A stretch of 64,000 nt of DNA from Pseudomonas sp. GCEP-101 (lineage in GTDB: Bacteria > Pseudomonadota > Gammaproteobacteria > Pseudomonadales > Pseudomonadaceae): assembly GCF_025133575.1 (NCBI RefSeq), contig NZ_CP104011.1, positions 1,426,001 through 1,490,000 on the forward strand. Direction: 5' to 3'. Under the pieces are notes generated by a model. That model did no database searches. It was not told where the DNA came from and saw nothing but the letters and a program-made list of their open reading frames with translations. The position numbers and the translations under genes are program-made. Shown in pieces: positions 1 to 11,513 of this stretch. The stretch's first letter is position 1; every line of letters starts with the position of its first letter.

Positions 1-196
1 CCTCGTCGATGCGGCCCTGGCGCACGTTGTGGGCGTAGGTGTCGGCCACCGCGCCGAGGGCCTGGGTGAGCATCTGCGGGTTGTTGTCCAGCCACAGGAC
101 CTGCACGCCGGCGTTCGCCAGGCACATGGCAATGCCCCGGCCCATGGTGCCGGCGCCGATCACGGCGGCGCTGGCGATGCGGATGTTCTGGCTCAT
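1..196 (-). CDS. 3-hydroxyacyl-CoA dehydrogenase, N-terminal fragment (cut by window edge)
   Basis: Only the first 65 codons are inside the window. The reading starts MSQNIRIASAAVIGAGTMG and carries the dinucleotide-binding GAGTMGRGIA loop near residues 14-23, followed by an acidic residue at the end of the second strand (LWLDNNP), as in NAD-dependent 3-hydroxyacyl-CoA dehydrogenases. That family oxidises 3-hydroxyacyl-CoA in fatty-acid beta-oxidation or hydroxybutyryl-CoA metabolism; the substrate cannot be told from this fragment. An AGAGGA ribosome binding site sits just upstream of the ATG. It diverges from the LysR-type gene at 301, which is its likely regulator (inference). The true length is unknown. 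Confidence 0.8.
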   Translation of the reverse strand, partial: MSQNIRIASAAVIGAGTMGRGIAMCLANAGVQVLWLDNNPQMLTQALGAVADTYAHNVRQGRIDE

Positions 197-300
197 GTTG
201 TTCCTCTTGTCAGCCTGAAACGCTCGTTTGAAGACCACTCACCTTAGGGAAGGCGGTACTATTTTTGAAATTTTGAGTTGTGATACGTGGCATTCAGCCG

Positions 301-1200
301 ATGAATATGAATACCTTCGACCTCAACCTGCTGCGGGTGCTGGATGCGCTGCTGCGCGAGCGCAACGTTTCGCGCGCGGCCGAGCGCCTGTCGCTGAGCC
401 AGCCGGCGGTGAGCAACGCGCTGAACCGCCTGCGCGAACTGCTCGATGACCCGCTGCTGGTGCGCGTGGGCCGGGCGATGCAGCCGACGCCGCGGGCGCT
501 GGAACTGGAAGCGCCGATCCGCGATGCCTTGCAGCGCATCGGCCAGAGCCTGGCCGGCGGCGACACCTTCGACCCGGCGCGCAGCCGTCAGCGCTTCACC
601 CTGGCGTTGACCGACTATGTGGAAGCGCTGTGCATGCCGCACCTGCTCGAACGTCTGGGCAGCGCGGCGCCGGGGATGAGCCTGGCCATCCAGCACCTGG
701 CGCCGACGCTGCCGGCCGAGGCGCTGGACAAGGGCAATCTCGACCTGGTGCTCGGCCGCTTCGAGGAGTTGCCGGCGCGCTTCCAGCGTCGGCCCTGGGC
801 CAGCGAAACGCTGCGCCTGCTGGCCCGGCGCGGGCATCCGCAGGTGGACGGCCGGATCGACCTGCCGACCTTCCTCGGCCAGCGGCACCTGTGGGTTTCC
901 GGCGGGCAGACCAAGGGCATGGTCGACCAGTGGCTGGCCAGCCAGGGGCTGAAGCGGCAGATCGCCTACACCACGCCCAACTACCTGCAGGCGGCGCACC
1001 TGGTGGCGACCACGGACCTGCTGACGGTACTGCCGACGCGGCTGGCGACGTATTTTGCGGGGTTGTTGCCGCTGCAGGTGCTGGAGCTGCCGTTCGACGT
1101 GGGGCAGTTCCACCTGGAGCTGGTGTACCTCGCCCAGCGCGAGCGGGAGGCGGCGTTGCAGTGGCTGGTGGAGCGGATCGTGGCATCCGCGCCGGAGTAA
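301..1200 (+). CDS. LysR-family transcriptional regulator
   Basis: A 299-residue protein of typical LysR length. Residues about 5-65 form the winged helix-turn-helix (RNVSRAAERLSLSQPAVSNA is the recognition region), followed by a periplasmic-binding-like effector domain to the C-terminus. The NodD/LinR-like form of the N-terminus (FDLNLLRVLDALL) is typical of regulators of catabolic operons. An alternative start at 280 is in frame; the ATG at 301 is preferred because family members begin at MNxxxFDLNLL. It diverges from the acyl-CoA dehydrogenase gene, with about 100 AT-richer bases between them that probably hold its operator. The effector is unknown. Confidence 0.9.
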   Translation: MNMNTFDLNLLRVLDALLRERNVSRAAERLSLSQPAVSNALNRLRELLDDPLLVRVGRAMQPTPRALELEAPIRDALQRIGQSLAGGDTFDPARSRQRFTLALTDYVEALCMPHLLERLGSAAPGMSLAIQHLAPTLPAEALDKGNLDLVLGRFEELPARFQRRPWASETLRLLARRGHPQVDGRIDLPTFLGQRHLWVSGGQTKGMVDQWLASQGLKRQIAYTTPNYLQAAHLVATTDLLTVLPTRLATYFAGLLPLQVLELPFDVGQFHLELVYLAQREREAALQWLVERIVASAPE

Positions 1201-1202
1201 CG

Positions 1203-1253
1203 TTGCAGGAGCGCGCCGTGGGCGCGGTCGCGGGCATGGCCCGCTCCTACAGG
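1203..1253. repeat. REP-like palindrome, variant of the GTAGGAGCG family
   Basis: Two imperfect half-elements (GCAGGAGCGCGCCGTGGGC and GGGCATGGCCCGCTCCTACAG) face each other just after the LysR stop codon. The outer ends match the GTAGGAGCG family seen elsewhere in the window, but the stem core is different, so this is a diverged or separate subtype. Confidence 0.6.
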
Positions 1254-1276
1254 GGGCTACCGTGGGTGGCGTCGCC

Positions 1277-1371
1277 TGTAGGAGCGAGCTTGCTCGCGAA
1301 CGGACGTAACCCGAGACGCCGACGTGCGGCTGGTTCGCGAGCAAGGGCTAGGCGCCCCCTCGGTCCTACGA
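1277..1371. repeat. REPIN-like inverted doublet, GTAGGAGCGAGC family
   Basis: The left unit TGTAGGAGCGAGCTTGCTCG faces a degenerate right unit ending in TCCTACGAA. The two units are inverted and separated by about 35 bases. The right unit has mutated in its stem (GGGCTAGGCGCCCC in place of AGCTCGC). Confidence 0.7.
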
Positions 1372-1382
1372 AGAGCAAAGAA

Positions 1383-1407
1383 AAACGCGCCCGGAGGCGC
1401 GTTTCAT
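1383..1407 (-). terminator. Rho-independent terminator of the nitroreductase gene
   Basis: Read on the minus strand, the stem ACGCGCC/GGCGCGT with loop TCCG is followed by a T-run (TTTTTC), a few bases after the nitroreductase stop at 1413. Confidence 0.75.
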
Positions 1408-1412
1408 CGGGC

Positions 1413-2015
1413 TCAGAAGCGATCGCGGATGATCGTCTCGTCCAGCGGCAGGCGGCCGATGCGCGGCTTGGCTTCCACCGCCTGCTTGCCCACGGCGATC
1501 ATCAGGCCGATGACATGGTTGGCCGGCAGGTTGATCAGCTTGGCGACGGCGTCGAAGTCGAAACCGACCATCGGCACGCTGTCCAGGCCGCGGCCACGGG
1601 CAGCGAGCATCAGGGTCTGGGCCACCAGGCCGCTGCTGCGCATGGCTTCGTCACGCTGGGTCTGCGGTTTGCCTCTGTAGTAGCCGTCGATGGCGCCGAC
1701 CATGTAGTTCTTCACCTCGGCCGGAGCGCCGTCCCACACGCGCTGGGCATCCTGCTCCCAGCTGTCGACCCGGGCGCAGACCACCACCAGCATCGACGCC
1801 TCGGTCATCTGCACCTGGTTCCAGCCGGCTTCGCGAATCTGCGCGCGCAGTTGCGGGTCGCTGACTTCCACCAGGCGCACGTGCTGCAGGTTGAAGGAGG
1901 TGGGCGCGAGCAGCGCCTGTTGCAGCAGGTCGTCCTTCTCCTCGCGGGTCATGACATAGGAAGTGTCGAAACCACGAATGGAACGGCGGCTGCGGATGGC
2001 GTCTTCGATCAGCAT
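1413..2015 (-). CDS. nitroreductase-family FMN flavoprotein
   Basis: A 200-residue protein with the nitroreductase fold. The N-terminal RRSIRGF motif (residues 10-16) binds FMN phosphate in this family, and APTSFNLQ (about 38-45) is the usual active-site serine/asparagine loop. The C-terminal part has the GxGLDSVPM and LPANHVIGLMIAVG segments typical of the group. Members reduce nitroaromatics, quinones or enones with NAD(P)H; the natural substrate is unknown. The start at 2015 is chosen because AGAGGA lies 7 bases upstream; the in-frame codon at 2036 would give a shorter leader with no clear ribosome binding site. A terminator follows the stop. Confidence 0.88.
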   Translation of the reverse strand: MLIEDAIRSRRSIRGFDTSYVMTREEKDDLLQQALLAPTSFNLQHVRLVEVSDPQLRAQIREAGWNQVQMTEASMLVVVCARVDSWEQDAQRVWDGAPAEVKNYMVGAIDGYYRGKPQTQRDEAMRSSGLVAQTLMLAARGRGLDSVPMVGFDFDAVAKLINLPANHVIGLMIAVGKQAVEAKPRIGRLPLDETIIRDRF

Positions 2016-2156
2016 GGAAAATCCTCTGGCTGGCATGGGCGGGAATGGCGCGCATGGTAATCCCAGAGGCGGCTGCGTTGCAGAGCGACGTATCGATAAT
2101 GTCTATCCAGCGCGTCGATGGAACGGCGCCCACAACCTCGGGCGCCGTCGCGGCGA

Positions 2157-3656
2157 TCAGCTCTCCAGCGCTTGCACCGGGGCGGCCGTGGCCTGGCGCT
2201 GCTTGGGCGAGGTGAAGGCGAGATAGCCATCCTCGACCTTGCCGAAGCGCAGCAGGGCAAGGTCCAGCGCGTAGTTCTGGTAGAGCTTCCACGGCGTGCG
2301 GTCGCCCTGCTTGGGCATGCGGTCGGCGGCGCGCTGGATGTAGCCGGAGTTGAGGTTGAGGAAGGGTTCTTCCTTCACCGATCCGTCGGTCTGCCGCGGT
2401 GTGCACTGGCGCATGCCGATGGCGTCGAGGTGGTTGATCAGCCGGCAGAAGTATTCGCTGGAAAGGTCGGCCTTGAGCGTCCAGCTGGCGTTGGTGTAGC
2501 CGACGATGGCCGCCAGGTTGGGCAAGTCGCGCAGCATGATGCCGCGGTAACCCATGCTCTGGGTGACGTCGAACGGCTTGCCGTCGATGGCCAGTTCCGC
2601 GCCGCCGAACATCACCAGGTCCAGGCCGGTGGCGGTGACGATGACGTCCGCCTCCAGCAGCTGCCCGGACTTGAGCAGGATGCCCTTCTCGGTGAAGCGC
2701 TCGATGTGGTCGGTGACCACCGAGGCGCGGCCCTGGCGCAGCGCCTTGAACAGGTCGCCGTCGGGCACGCAGCACACGCGCTCGTCCCACGGCTTGTAGC
2801 GCGGGCTGAAGTGGCGCATGTCGAAATCCTTGCCCAGCTGCAGGTTGGCCAGCTTGAGCATGAGCTTGCGCACCGCACCGGGGAACGCCTTGGAGGCCAT
2901 GAAGAAGATCATCTGCATGGTCACGTTGCGCGCCCGCGCCTGGCGGTACACCCACTTCTCCGGCAGGAAATGGCGCAGGAAGTTGGAGATCGGGTCCTTC
3001 GCCGGCAGGGTGATCACGTAGGACGGCGAGCGCTGCAGCATGGTGACGTGGGCGGCCTTGTCGGTCAGCGAGGGGATCAGGGTGACGGCAGTGGCGCCGC
3101 TGCCGATCACCACGATGCGCTTGCCGCTGTAGTCGAAGTTCTCCGGCCACAGCTGCGGGTGGATGACCTGCCCGGTGAAGCTCTCGCGCCCGGGGAAATC
3201 CGGGGTGTAGCCGGCGTCGTAGCGGTAGTAGCCGGTGCACATGAAGAGGAACTGCGCGCTCAGGCGCACCGGTTCCGCCTCGTCGCCGCGCTGCACGATG
3301 AGGTTCCAGCGCGCGCTGGCACTGTCCCAGTCGGCCTTGAGCACGCGGTGGCGGTAGCGGATCTTGTCCTCGACGCGATACTCGCGCGCGGTCTCGCGGA
3401 TGTAGCTGAGGATCGACGGGCCGTCGGCGATGGCCTTGGGGTCGGTCCAGGGCTTGAAGTTGTAGCCCAGGGTGTACATGTCCGAGTCGGAGCGGATGCC
3501 CGGATAGCGGAACAGGTCCCAGGTGCCACCCATGGCCTCGCGGCCCTCGAGGATGGCGTAGGACTTGCCGGGACACTGCTTCTGCAGATGACAGGCGGCG
3601 CCGATGCCGGACAGGCCGGCGCCGATGATCAGTACATCCAGGTGCTCGGTGGACAT
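2157..3656 (-). CDS. flavin-containing monooxygenase, EthA-like Baeyer-Villiger type
   Basis: A 499-residue soluble flavoprotein. Residues 12-19 are the FAD-binding GAGLSGIG, 185-190 the NADPH-binding GSGATA, and 160-171 the sequence FTGQVIHPQLWP, which matches the Baeyer-Villiger fingerprint FxGxxxHxxxWP exactly. The length fits the EthA group, which oxidises ketones to esters and some thioamides. AAGGAG lies 9-10 bases before the ATG at 3656; a longer in-frame start at 3725 has no such site. It is flanked by nitroreductase and RecQ genes with no obvious pathway partner, so the substrate is unknown. Confidence 0.9.
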   Translation of the reverse strand: MSTEHLDVLIIGAGLSGIGAACHLQKQCPGKSYAILEGREAMGGTWDLFRYPGIRSDSDMYTLGYNFKPWTDPKAIADGPSILSYIRETAREYRVEDKIRYRHRVLKADWDSASARWNLIVQRGDEAEPVRLSAQFLFMCTGYYRYDAGYTPDFPGRESFTGQVIHPQLWPENFDYSGKRIVVIGSGATAVTLIPSLTDKAAHVTMLQRSPSYVITLPAKDPISNFLRHFLPEKWVYRQARARNVTMQMIFFMASKAFPGAVRKLMLKLANLQLGKDFDMRHFSPRYKPWDERVCCVPDGDLFKALRQGRASVVTDHIERFTEKGILLKSGQLLEADVIVTATGLDLVMFGGAELAIDGKPFDVTQSMGYRGIMLRDLPNLAAIVGYTNASWTLKADLSSEYFCRLINHLDAIGMRQCTPRQTDGSVKEEPFLNLNSGYIQRAADRMPKQGDRTPWKLYQNYALDLALLRFGKVEDGYLAFTSPKQRQATAAPVQALES

Positions 3657-3819
3657 GCGCGGGACTCCTTGTTTCGACGCCCGAGGGACAGTGGCAGGTT
3701 CAGCGCGATCGCGGCGAAGCGTCAACCGTCCCTAACTCTAGGCGGGATTGCCTCCCTGCACCCTACAAGCGTCGCCAGCGCGCCACGCCGACCTTTAGTC
3801 GTGCGCGGCGCCGACGCGA

Positions 3820-5745
<1,926 letters not shown>

Positions 5746-5792
5746 GGGAATACTCCGTTACGTGGGCATCCACCCAGCCTAGAAAGCGTCAT

Positions 5793-5856
5793 TGTAGGAG
5801 CGAGCTTGCTCGCGAACCGGAGCTGGGCTGTTCGCGAGCAAGCTCGCTCCTACGAA
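5793..5856. repeat. REPIN-like inverted doublet, GTAGGAGCGAGC family
   Basis: A near-perfect inverted pair: TGTAGGAGCGAGCTTGCTCG on the left and CGAGCAAGCTCGCTCCTACG on the right, with a short spacer CCGGAGCTGGGCTG. Each unit also contains its own small palindrome GCGAGC-TT-GCTCGC. It lies between the recQ-like gene and the pckA terminator. Confidence 0.85.
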
Positions 5857-5891
5857 GAGCCCAATGGCGTAGGACCGTTCTCAGGCGCCAA

Positions 5892-5919
5892 TGAAAAAGC
5901 CGCCCGAAGGCGGCTCTTT
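5892..5919 (-). terminator. Rho-independent terminator of pckA
   Basis: On the minus strand, AGCCGCC-TTCG-GGCGGCT is followed by TTTTTC, 17 bases after the pckA stop codon. Stable UUCG tetraloop. Confidence 0.85.
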
Positions 5920-5935
5920 CGCGGAACGGGCTCGC

Positions 5936-7477
5936 TTACAGCTGCGGGCCGGCGTTCTTGATCGCGTCGCTCACGTCGAACTTCTTGAAGTTCTCGATGA
6001 ACTTGCTGGCCAGGCCCTTGGCGGCTTCGTCGTAGGCAGCCTTGTCTTCCCAGGTGTTGCGCGGGTTGAGCAGGACGGTCTCGACGCCCGGAACGGCCTT
6101 GGGCACGTCCAGGTTGATGATGTCCAGGTGCTCGGTCTCGGCGCCGATCAGAGCACCGCTCTGGATGGCGGCGATCACGCCACGGGTGGTCGGGATGTTG
6201 AAGCGCTTGCCAACACCGTAGCCACCGCCGGTCCAGCCGGTGTTGACCAGGTACACCTTGGAGCCGAAGGCCTTGATGCGCTTGATCAGCAGCTCGGCGT
6301 ATACGCCGGCCGGGCGCGGGAAGAACGGTGCGCCGAAGCAGGTGGAGAAGGTCGACTTGATGCCGCCGCCCGAACCCATTTCGGTGGAACCGACCAGCGC
6401 GGTGTAGCCGGACAGGAAGTGGTAGGCCGCCTGCTCGTTGTTCAGGATCGACACCGGCGGCAGTACGCCGGTCAGGTCGCAGGTCAGGAAGATCACGGCG
6501 TTGGGTTCGCCGCCGAGGTTCTTCTCGGAACGCTTCTCGACGTTCTCCAGCGGGTAGGCCGCGCGGGAGTTCTGGGTCAGGCTGTCATCGGAGTAGACCG
6601 GGGTGCGGTTCTCGTCGAGGACGACGTTCTCCAGCACGGCGCCGAACTTGATGGCTTTCCAGATGACCGGCTCGTTCTTCTCGGACAGGTCGATGCACTT
6701 GGCATAGCAACCGCCTTCGATGTTGAAGACGACGCCCTCGCCCCAGCCGTGCTCGTCGTCGCCGATCAGGTAACGGCTTTCGTCGGCGGACAGGGTGGTC
6801 TTGCCGGTGCCCGACAGACCGAAGAACAGGGTGACGTCGCCGGCTTCGCCGATGTTGGCGGCGCAGTGCATCGGCAGCACGTCTTTTTCCGGCAGCAGGT
6901 AGTTCTGCACGCCGAACATGGCTTTCTTCATTTCACCGGCGTAGCGCATGCCGGCGATCAGCACTTTCTTCTGGGCGAAGTTGAGGATCACGCAGCCATC
7001 GGAGTTGGTGCCGTCACGCTCGGGCACGCACTCGAAGTTGGCGACGTTGAGTACCTGCCACTCTTCGCGGCCAGCCGGGTTGTACTGCTCGGGCTCGATG
7101 AACAGCGCGCGGCCGAACAGGTTCTGCCAGGCGGTGGCGGTGGTCATCTTCACGGCCAGGTAGTGGTCGTGGGCCGAGCCTACATGGACGTGGGAAACGA
7201 AATGGTCCTGGGCGTTATTGAAGGCCTGGACACGGTCCCACAGGGCATCGAACTTGTCGGCCGGGAACGGACGGTTGATGGCGCCCCAAGCGATGGAATC
7301 CTTGCTGCCCGGCTCTTCGACGATGAAACGGTCGGCAGGCGAGCGGCCGGTGCGGTGGCCGGTACGTACGACCAGCGAGCCGTTGTCGGCGAGTTCGCCT
7401 TCGCCGCGGCGAATGGCTTCTTCGACCAGTTGGGCAACGCTGATGTCGGTGTAAACGGCTTTATTGGCTTGCGTCAT
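5936..7477 (-). CDS. pckA: phosphoenolpyruvate carboxykinase (ATP)
   Basis: A 513-residue enzyme of the ATP-dependent PEPCK family, which converts oxaloacetate plus ATP to PEP, CO2 and ADP in gluconeogenesis. The kinase-1a P-loop GLSGTGKTT is at 220-228, followed by the DDEHGWG metal-site segment. The N-terminal [10 protein letters not shown] segment is the substrate arginine region. Full length with intact ends. A monocistronic unit is likely: it is bounded by its own terminator downstream and by the divergence gap before hslO upstream. Pseudomonads rely on it for growth on organic acids. Confidence 0.97.
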   Translation of the reverse strand: MTQANKAVYTDISVAQLVEEAIRRGEGELADNGSLVVRTGHRTGRSPADRFIVEEPGSKDSIAWGAINRPFPADKFDALWDRVQAFNNAQDHFVSHVHVGSAHDHYLAVKMTTATAWQNLFGRALFIEPEQYNPAGREEWQVLNVANFECVPERDGTNSDGCVILNFAQKKVLIAGMRYAGEMKKAMFGVQNYLLPEKDVLPMHCAANIGEAGDVTLFFGLSGTGKTTLSADESRYLIGDDEHGWGEGVVFNIEGGCYAKCIDLSEKNEPVIWKAIKFGAVLENVVLDENRTPVYSDDSLTQNSRAAYPLENVEKRSEKNLGGEPNAVIFLTCDLTGVLPPVSILNNEQAAYHFLSGYTALVGSTEMGSGGGIKSTFSTCFGAPFFPRPAGVYAELLIKRIKAFGSKVYLVNTGWTGGGYGVGKRFNIPTTRGVIAAIQSGALIGAETEHLDIINLDVPKAVPGVETVLLNPRNTWEDKAAYDEAAKGLASKFIENFKKFDVSDAIKNAGPQL

Positions 7478-7645
7478 GTGGGTCCCCGTCGGCCGAAGCC
7501 GAGTCCTCCAAACATTGCGTAGTGACTTCTAATTCCCACTACCGCGGAAAAAAGTCGCGGGATTATGCCAGAAAAGAACTGTTCTCGTGCAGCCTCTGAT
7601 CTGGCGAGAACGCCATTGGTTCGGCTATCGGACAAATCGAAGCGG

Positions 7646-8539
7646 TCAATGGCGGGTTTCTGACGGTGTCTGGCTGCCGCCGCCGGAGAACAGCTGGGCG
7701 ACGTCGGAGCCGTCGAAACGGTAGCGCTGGTTGCAGAACTGGCAGTCGATGACGATCTCGCCGTCCTCCTCGGCCAGCAGACGCTCGGCGTCTTCCTGCC
7801 CAAGACTGACCAGCGCATTGGCCGAGCGTTCCCGCGAGCAACTGCAGCGGAACACCAGCGGCTGCGGCTCGAACAGGCGCACGTCGTCCTCGTGGTACAG
7901 GCGGTGCAGCACGGTGGCGTTGTCCAGGCCCAGCAGCTCTTCGGCGGTGAGGGTATCGGCCAGGGTGGTGACGTGCTGCCAGCTGGCTTCGCGCGACTCG
8001 GCGTCGCGCTGGCGGTCGGCCGGCAGCTGCTGCAGCAGCAGGCCGCGGGCGCGACGGCTGTCGGCGTTGAGCCAGAAGCGGGTCGGCAGCTGTTCGGAGG
8101 TGGCGAAGTAGGTCGACAGGCACTCGGCCAGGGTCGCGCCCTCCAGCGGCACGATGCCCTGGTAGCGCTTGCCGTTCCTCGGATCGACGGTCAGGGTCAG
8201 CACGCCGTGGGGCATCAGCTCGGGCAGGCCGGCGGCATCGCCGATGGCCTCGGCATCGTAGCGGGCCAGGCCGCGCACTTCGCGATCACTGGAGCATTCC
8301 ACCATCAGCAGCGGCACGGCGCCGCTGGAGCGCGCCTGCAGCACCAGCAGGCCGTCGAACTTGAGGGTGCCGCACAGCAGCGCCGCGGCGGCTAGCATTT
8401 CCCCCAGCAGCTGGGCGACCGGCTGCGGGTAGGGGTGCTTGGCCAGCACTTCGGCGTAGCTGCGGTCGAGCTCCACCAGTTCACCGCGGACGTCGGTGTT
8501 GTCGAACAGGAAACGCTGACTTTGATCGATCTGGGACAT
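7646..8539 (-). CDS. hslO: redox-regulated chaperone Hsp33
   Basis: A 297-residue cytosolic holdase that is activated by oxidation. The C-terminal zinc switch is intact: CSC at 232-234 and CQFC at 266-269. Oxidation of these four cysteines releases zinc and unfolds the linker, exposing the substrate-binding surface. The start at 8539 ([10 protein letters not shown]) is chosen by resemblance to pseudomonad Hsp33 N-termini; the longer in-frame start at 8578 would run into the opposite promoter. It diverges from the PAP2 phosphatase gene. Hsp15 (hslR) is nearby, as in many gamma-proteobacteria where these heat-shock genes cluster. Confidence 0.95.
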   Translation of the reverse strand: MSQIDQSQRFLFDNTDVRGELVELDRSYAEVLAKHPYPQPVAQLLGEMLAAAALLCGTLKFDGLLVLQARSSGAVPLLMVECSSDREVRGLARYDAEAIGDAAGLPELMPHGVLTLTVDPRNGKRYQGIVPLEGATLAECLSTYFATSEQLPTRFWLNADSRRARGLLLQQLPADRQRDAESREASWQHVTTLADTLTAEELLGLDNATVLHRLYHEDDVRLFEPQPLVFRCSCSRERSANALVSLGQEDAERLLAEEDGEIVIDCQFCNQRYRFDGSDVAQLFSGGGSQTPSETRH

Positions 8540-8571
8540 GCTGGACACAACGCTGCGATAGGCACAAATAA

Positions 8572-8600
8572 ATGACAAGTTGATGGCAAAGGCCTATAAA
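8572..8600 (+). promoter_or_regulatory. predicted sigma-70 promoter of the PAP2 phosphatase gene
   Basis: ATGACA (8572-8577) and TATAAA (8595-8600) are separated by 17 bases; each matches the sigma-70 consensus at five of six positions. They lie about 57 bases before the PAP2 start codon. Confidence 0.5.
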
Positions 8601-8656
8601 GCGCGCTTTGCAGCACCACCCGCATTCGGGTGGTTCCGTAAGGGGGTATCGATTTT

Positions 8657-9457
8657 ATGGACAAAACCACGCCGTTCCAAGCCACCTGGTCCTGGAAGCC
8701 GTTCATCGCCTGCCACCTGATGGCGCTCGCCCTGCTCCTGCTGTGGCTCTGGGAGCCCACCCGCAGCGCGATGGACCTGTTCGATTTCAGCCTGTTCAGC
8801 CTGCTCAACCAGCCGCTGGCGACGAACGAGGCCTGGCGCCTGACCTGGGCCGTGGCGAGCACCCGGCCGTTCGACCTGCTGGTCGGGGTGATCCTGCTGC
8901 TCCTGCTCATCCGTGGCGACTGGATCTTCAAGGCGACCCAGGCACGCGCGGCGACCTTCGGCTTTTTATGCGCGGCCGTCGTGCTGGTGGTGGTGCGCAT
9001 CCTCTACGCCAAGATCGCCCACAAGCTGGGCTGGCAGCACGCGAGCATCTCCAGCGTGGCGCCGGATGCGGTGCGCCTGGAAAACTACTTCCCGCAGTGG
9101 CAGAACACCGCCTTCGAGGTGAAGGACGAGTCCGCCCGCAGCTTCCCCGGCGACCACGCCTCGGTGCTGCTGATCTGGGCGTTGTTCCTCACCCTGTTCG
9201 CCCGCACCGCCCTGCAATGGGTGGTGATCTGGGGCCTGGCGCTGCTGTTCATGCTGCCGCGCCTGGTCGCCGGCGCGCACTGGGGCCAGGACGATTACAT
9301 CGGCGGCGTGCAGATGGCGCTGGTGGCCCTGGCCTGGAGCTGCTTCACCCCGTTCGCCGCCGTCGGCAGCGCCGCCCTGGTGCGCTGGACCGATCCGCTG
9401 TTCCGCCTGGCCGCGAAGATTCCGCTGGTCAACCGCCTGAGCGTCGTCACGGCCTGA
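8657..9457 (+). CDS. PAP2-family membrane phosphatase
   Basis: A 266-residue polytopic inner-membrane protein with about six hydrophobic segments. The phosphatase signature is recognisable: KDESARSFPGDH (the PSGH-like motif 2) and LPRLVAGAHWGQDD (motif 3, with its histidine and aspartate facing the periplasm). PAP2 enzymes of this type remove phosphate from lipid phosphates such as undecaprenyl diphosphate, phosphatidate or lipid A. The substrate cannot be assigned here. It sits between hslO and hslR, transcribed away from hslO with its own promoter. The nearby AmgRS and LdcA envelope genes fit a cell-envelope role, but that is only context. Confidence 0.85.
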   Translation: MDKTTPFQATWSWKPFIACHLMALALLLLWLWEPTRSAMDLFDFSLFSLLNQPLATNEAWRLTWAVASTRPFDLLVGVILLLLLIRGDWIFKATQARAATFGFLCAAVVLVVVRILYAKIAHKLGWQHASISSVAPDAVRLENYFPQWQNTAFEVKDESARSFPGDHASVLLIWALFLTLFARTALQWVVIWGLALLFMLPRLVAGAHWGQDDYIGGVQMALVALAWSCFTPFAAVGSAALVRWTDPLFRLAAKIPLVNRLSVVTA

Positions 9458-9496
9458 CGCCCGCCCGGCGAGGCGCCAGCCGTCCTCGCCGGCCGC

Positions 9497-9889
9497 TCAC
9501 TCCTGATCGCGGAAGCTGAACAGCTGGCGGCGCTGCTTCTTGGTCGGCCGCCCGTCGGTCTGCACACCCAGCGCGCCGGCCTTGCGCAGCGCCGAGGCGT
9601 CCTCGCGGCGCTTCACGCTGTCGGCGGTCTCCTCATACAGCAGCTGCGCCTCGGGCGCGCCGCGCCGTACCATCGACAGCGCCTTCACCACCACGGTGCG
9701 CTCGTCGAAGCCGGTGCGGATCACGTATTCCTCACCCACCTTCGGCTCCTTGCCGGGCTTGCAGCGCTCGCCCCGGCAATGCACCTTGCCGCCGTCGATG
9801 GCTTCCTTGGCCAGGGAGCGGGTCTTGTAGAAGCGTGCCGCCCACAGCCACTTGTCCAGGCGGACCTTGTCGTCGTCTTTTTCGCTCAC
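9497..9889 (-). CDS. hslR: ribosome-associated heat shock protein Hsp15
   Basis: A 130-residue basic protein with an N-terminal S4 RNA-binding domain (VRLDKWLWAARFYKTRSLAK, about residues 9-28). Hsp15 binds 50S subunits that carry a peptidyl-tRNA after premature dissociation and helps recycle them. The highly basic C-terminal tail (GRPTKKQRRQLFSF) is typical. Convergent with the PAP2 gene, with a 39-base gap. Family length is about 130-135 residues, so the gene is complete. Confidence 0.94.
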   Translation of the reverse strand: MSEKDDDKVRLDKWLWAARFYKTRSLAKEAIDGGKVHCRGERCKPGKEPKVGEEYVIRTGFDERTVVVKALSMVRRGAPEAQLLYEETADSVKRREDASALRKAGALGVQTDGRPTKKQRRQLFSFRDQE

Positions 9890-9989
9890 TTCACAACCTC
9901 GTCATGCGGGTCTGAGAGTGTACCGCCGCCCCGCTGGCGGGGCACAACCGGCCTGACTAGAATGCCGGCAAACGCCGGGGACGCCTGAC

Positions 9990-10466
9990 TTGAAGACTTT
10001 CGACCACCTGTCGGTGATTGGTCTGCGCGAATGGATCGCCCTGCCCGAACTGGGCATGGTCGGCCTGCGCGCGAAGATCGACACCGGCGCCAGCACCTCC
10101 AGCCTGCATGCCAGCGACATCGTGCCGTTCGAGCGCGACGGGCAGAGCTGGGTGCGCTTCGTCGCCCACCTGGGCACCCAGGTGCAGCGCCGCCATCGCT
10201 GCGAGGCGCCGGTGGTGACGATGAAGACCATCAAGAGCTCCAACGGCCACGCCCAGACCCGCTACGTGATCCGCACCCTGCTGGCCCTGGGCGACCGCGC
10301 CTGGCCGGTGGAATTCACCCTGGCCTGCCGCAAGACCATGCGCTACCGCGTGCTGCTAGGCTCCAAGGCGCTGGTGCAGGGCCAACTGGTGGTCAACCCC
10401 GGCCTGACCTACGTGCAAGACAAACCCCTCATCATGGTTCCCGCCACCCTTCCAGGTGATCAATGA
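9990..10466 (+). CDS. rimB: RimB-type retropepsin-like zinc protease (DUF785 family)
   Basis: A 158-residue protein with the aspartic-protease-like motif DTGAST at residues 31-36 in a retropepsin fold, annotated in databases as ATP-dependent zinc protease. It starts at TTG (9990) with GGGGA about 9 bases upstream; no in-frame ATG fits the family N-terminus ([12 protein letters not shown]). Its stop overlaps the rimK start by four bases (ATGA), so the two are translationally coupled. In P. fluorescens, RimB acts together with RimK in glutamate-tail modification of ribosomal protein S6; I infer the same here. The third member, the phosphodiesterase RimA, is not adjacent. Confidence 0.85.
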   Translation: MKTFDHLSVIGLREWIALPELGMVGLRAKIDTGASTSSLHASDIVPFERDGQSWVRFVAHLGTQVQRRHRCEAPVVTMKTIKSSNGHAQTRYVIRTLLALGDRAWPVEFTLACRKTMRYRVLLGSKALVQGQLVVNPGLTYVQDKPLIMVPATLPGDQ

Positions 10467-11368
10467 AAATTGCTGTGCTGTCGCGCAATCCGCGTCTGTA
10501 TTCCACCCGTCGACTGGTGGAGGCCGGGCAGCAACGCGGCCACGAGATGGTGGTGATCGACACCCTCCGCGCCTACATGAACATCGCCAGCCACAAGCCG
10601 CAGATCCACTACCGCGGCAAGCCGCTGGAGGGCTTCGACGCGGTGATCCCGCGGATCGGCGCGTCGGTGACCTTCTACGGCTGCGCCGTGCTGCGCCAGT
10701 TCGAGATGATGGGGGTGTTCCCGCTCAACGAATCGGTGGCCATCGCCCGCTCGCGCGACAAGCTGCGCTCGCTGCAACTGCTCTCGCGCAAGGGCATCGG
10801 CCTGCCGGTAACCGGCTTTGCCCACTCGCCCGATGACGTGCCGGACCTGATCGAGATGGTCGGCGGCGCGCCGCTGGTGATCAAGCTGCTCGAAGGCACC
10901 CAGGGCATCGGCGTGGTCCTCTGCGAGACGGAGAAGGCCGCCGAATCGGTGCTGGAGGCCTTCATGGGGCTCAAGCACAACATCATGGTGCAGGAGTACA
11001 TCAAGGAAGCCGGCGGCGCCGACATCCGCTGCTTCGTGGTCGGCGACAAGGTGATCGCCTCGATGAAGCGCCAGGCCGCGGCCGGCGAGTTCCGCTCCAA
11101 CCTGCACCGCGGCGGTAGCGCCAGCCTGATCAAGATCACCCCCGAGGAACGCATGACCGCCATCCGCGCCGCCAAGGTGATGGGCCTGCACGTGGCCGGC
11201 GTCGACATCCTGCGCTCCAACCACGGCCCCCTGGTGATGGAGGTGAACTCCTCGCCGGGCCTGGAAGGCATCGAGACCACCACCGGCAAGGACATCGCCG
11301 GGGTGATCATCGAATACCTGGAGAAGAACGGCGGGCCGCATCTGGCGCGGACCAAAGGCAAGGGGTAA
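10463..11368 (+). CDS. rimK: ribosomal protein S6--L-glutamate ligase
   Basis: A 301-residue ATP-grasp ligase that adds glutamates to the C-terminus of ribosomal protein S6. Visible family features are the N-terminal [20 protein letters not shown], the ATP-grasp loop [10 protein letters not shown] and the magnesium-binding [12 protein letters not shown] near the C-terminus. It overlaps rimB by four bases. In P. fluorescens, RimK activity is linked to c-di-GMP and modifies translation during host adaptation (established for that species). Full length. Confidence 0.96.
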   Translation: MKIAVLSRNPRLYSTRRLVEAGQQRGHEMVVIDTLRAYMNIASHKPQIHYRGKPLEGFDAVIPRIGASVTFYGCAVLRQFEMMGVFPLNESVAIARSRDKLRSLQLLSRKGIGLPVTGFAHSPDDVPDLIEMVGGAPLVIKLLEGTQGIGVVLCETEKAAESVLEAFMGLKHNIMVQEYIKEAGGADIRCFVVGDKVIASMKRQAAAGEFRSNLHRGGSASLIKITPEERMTAIRAAKVMGLHVAGVDILRSNHGPLVMEVNSSPGLEGIETTTGKDIAGVIIEYLEKNGGPHLARTKGKG

Positions 11369-11513
11369 GCCGGGGCTCTCGCGACGCATGCGTCGCGCCG
11401 GCTAACGCCAGGCCACGGATGGCCTGGCAGGGGGCACAGAACAGCAGGTAGTCACGACAGGGATGTCAGGAACAGACTTTCATGAAGCGCCCTTGAGCAT
11501 CGCGCGGGTTTTT

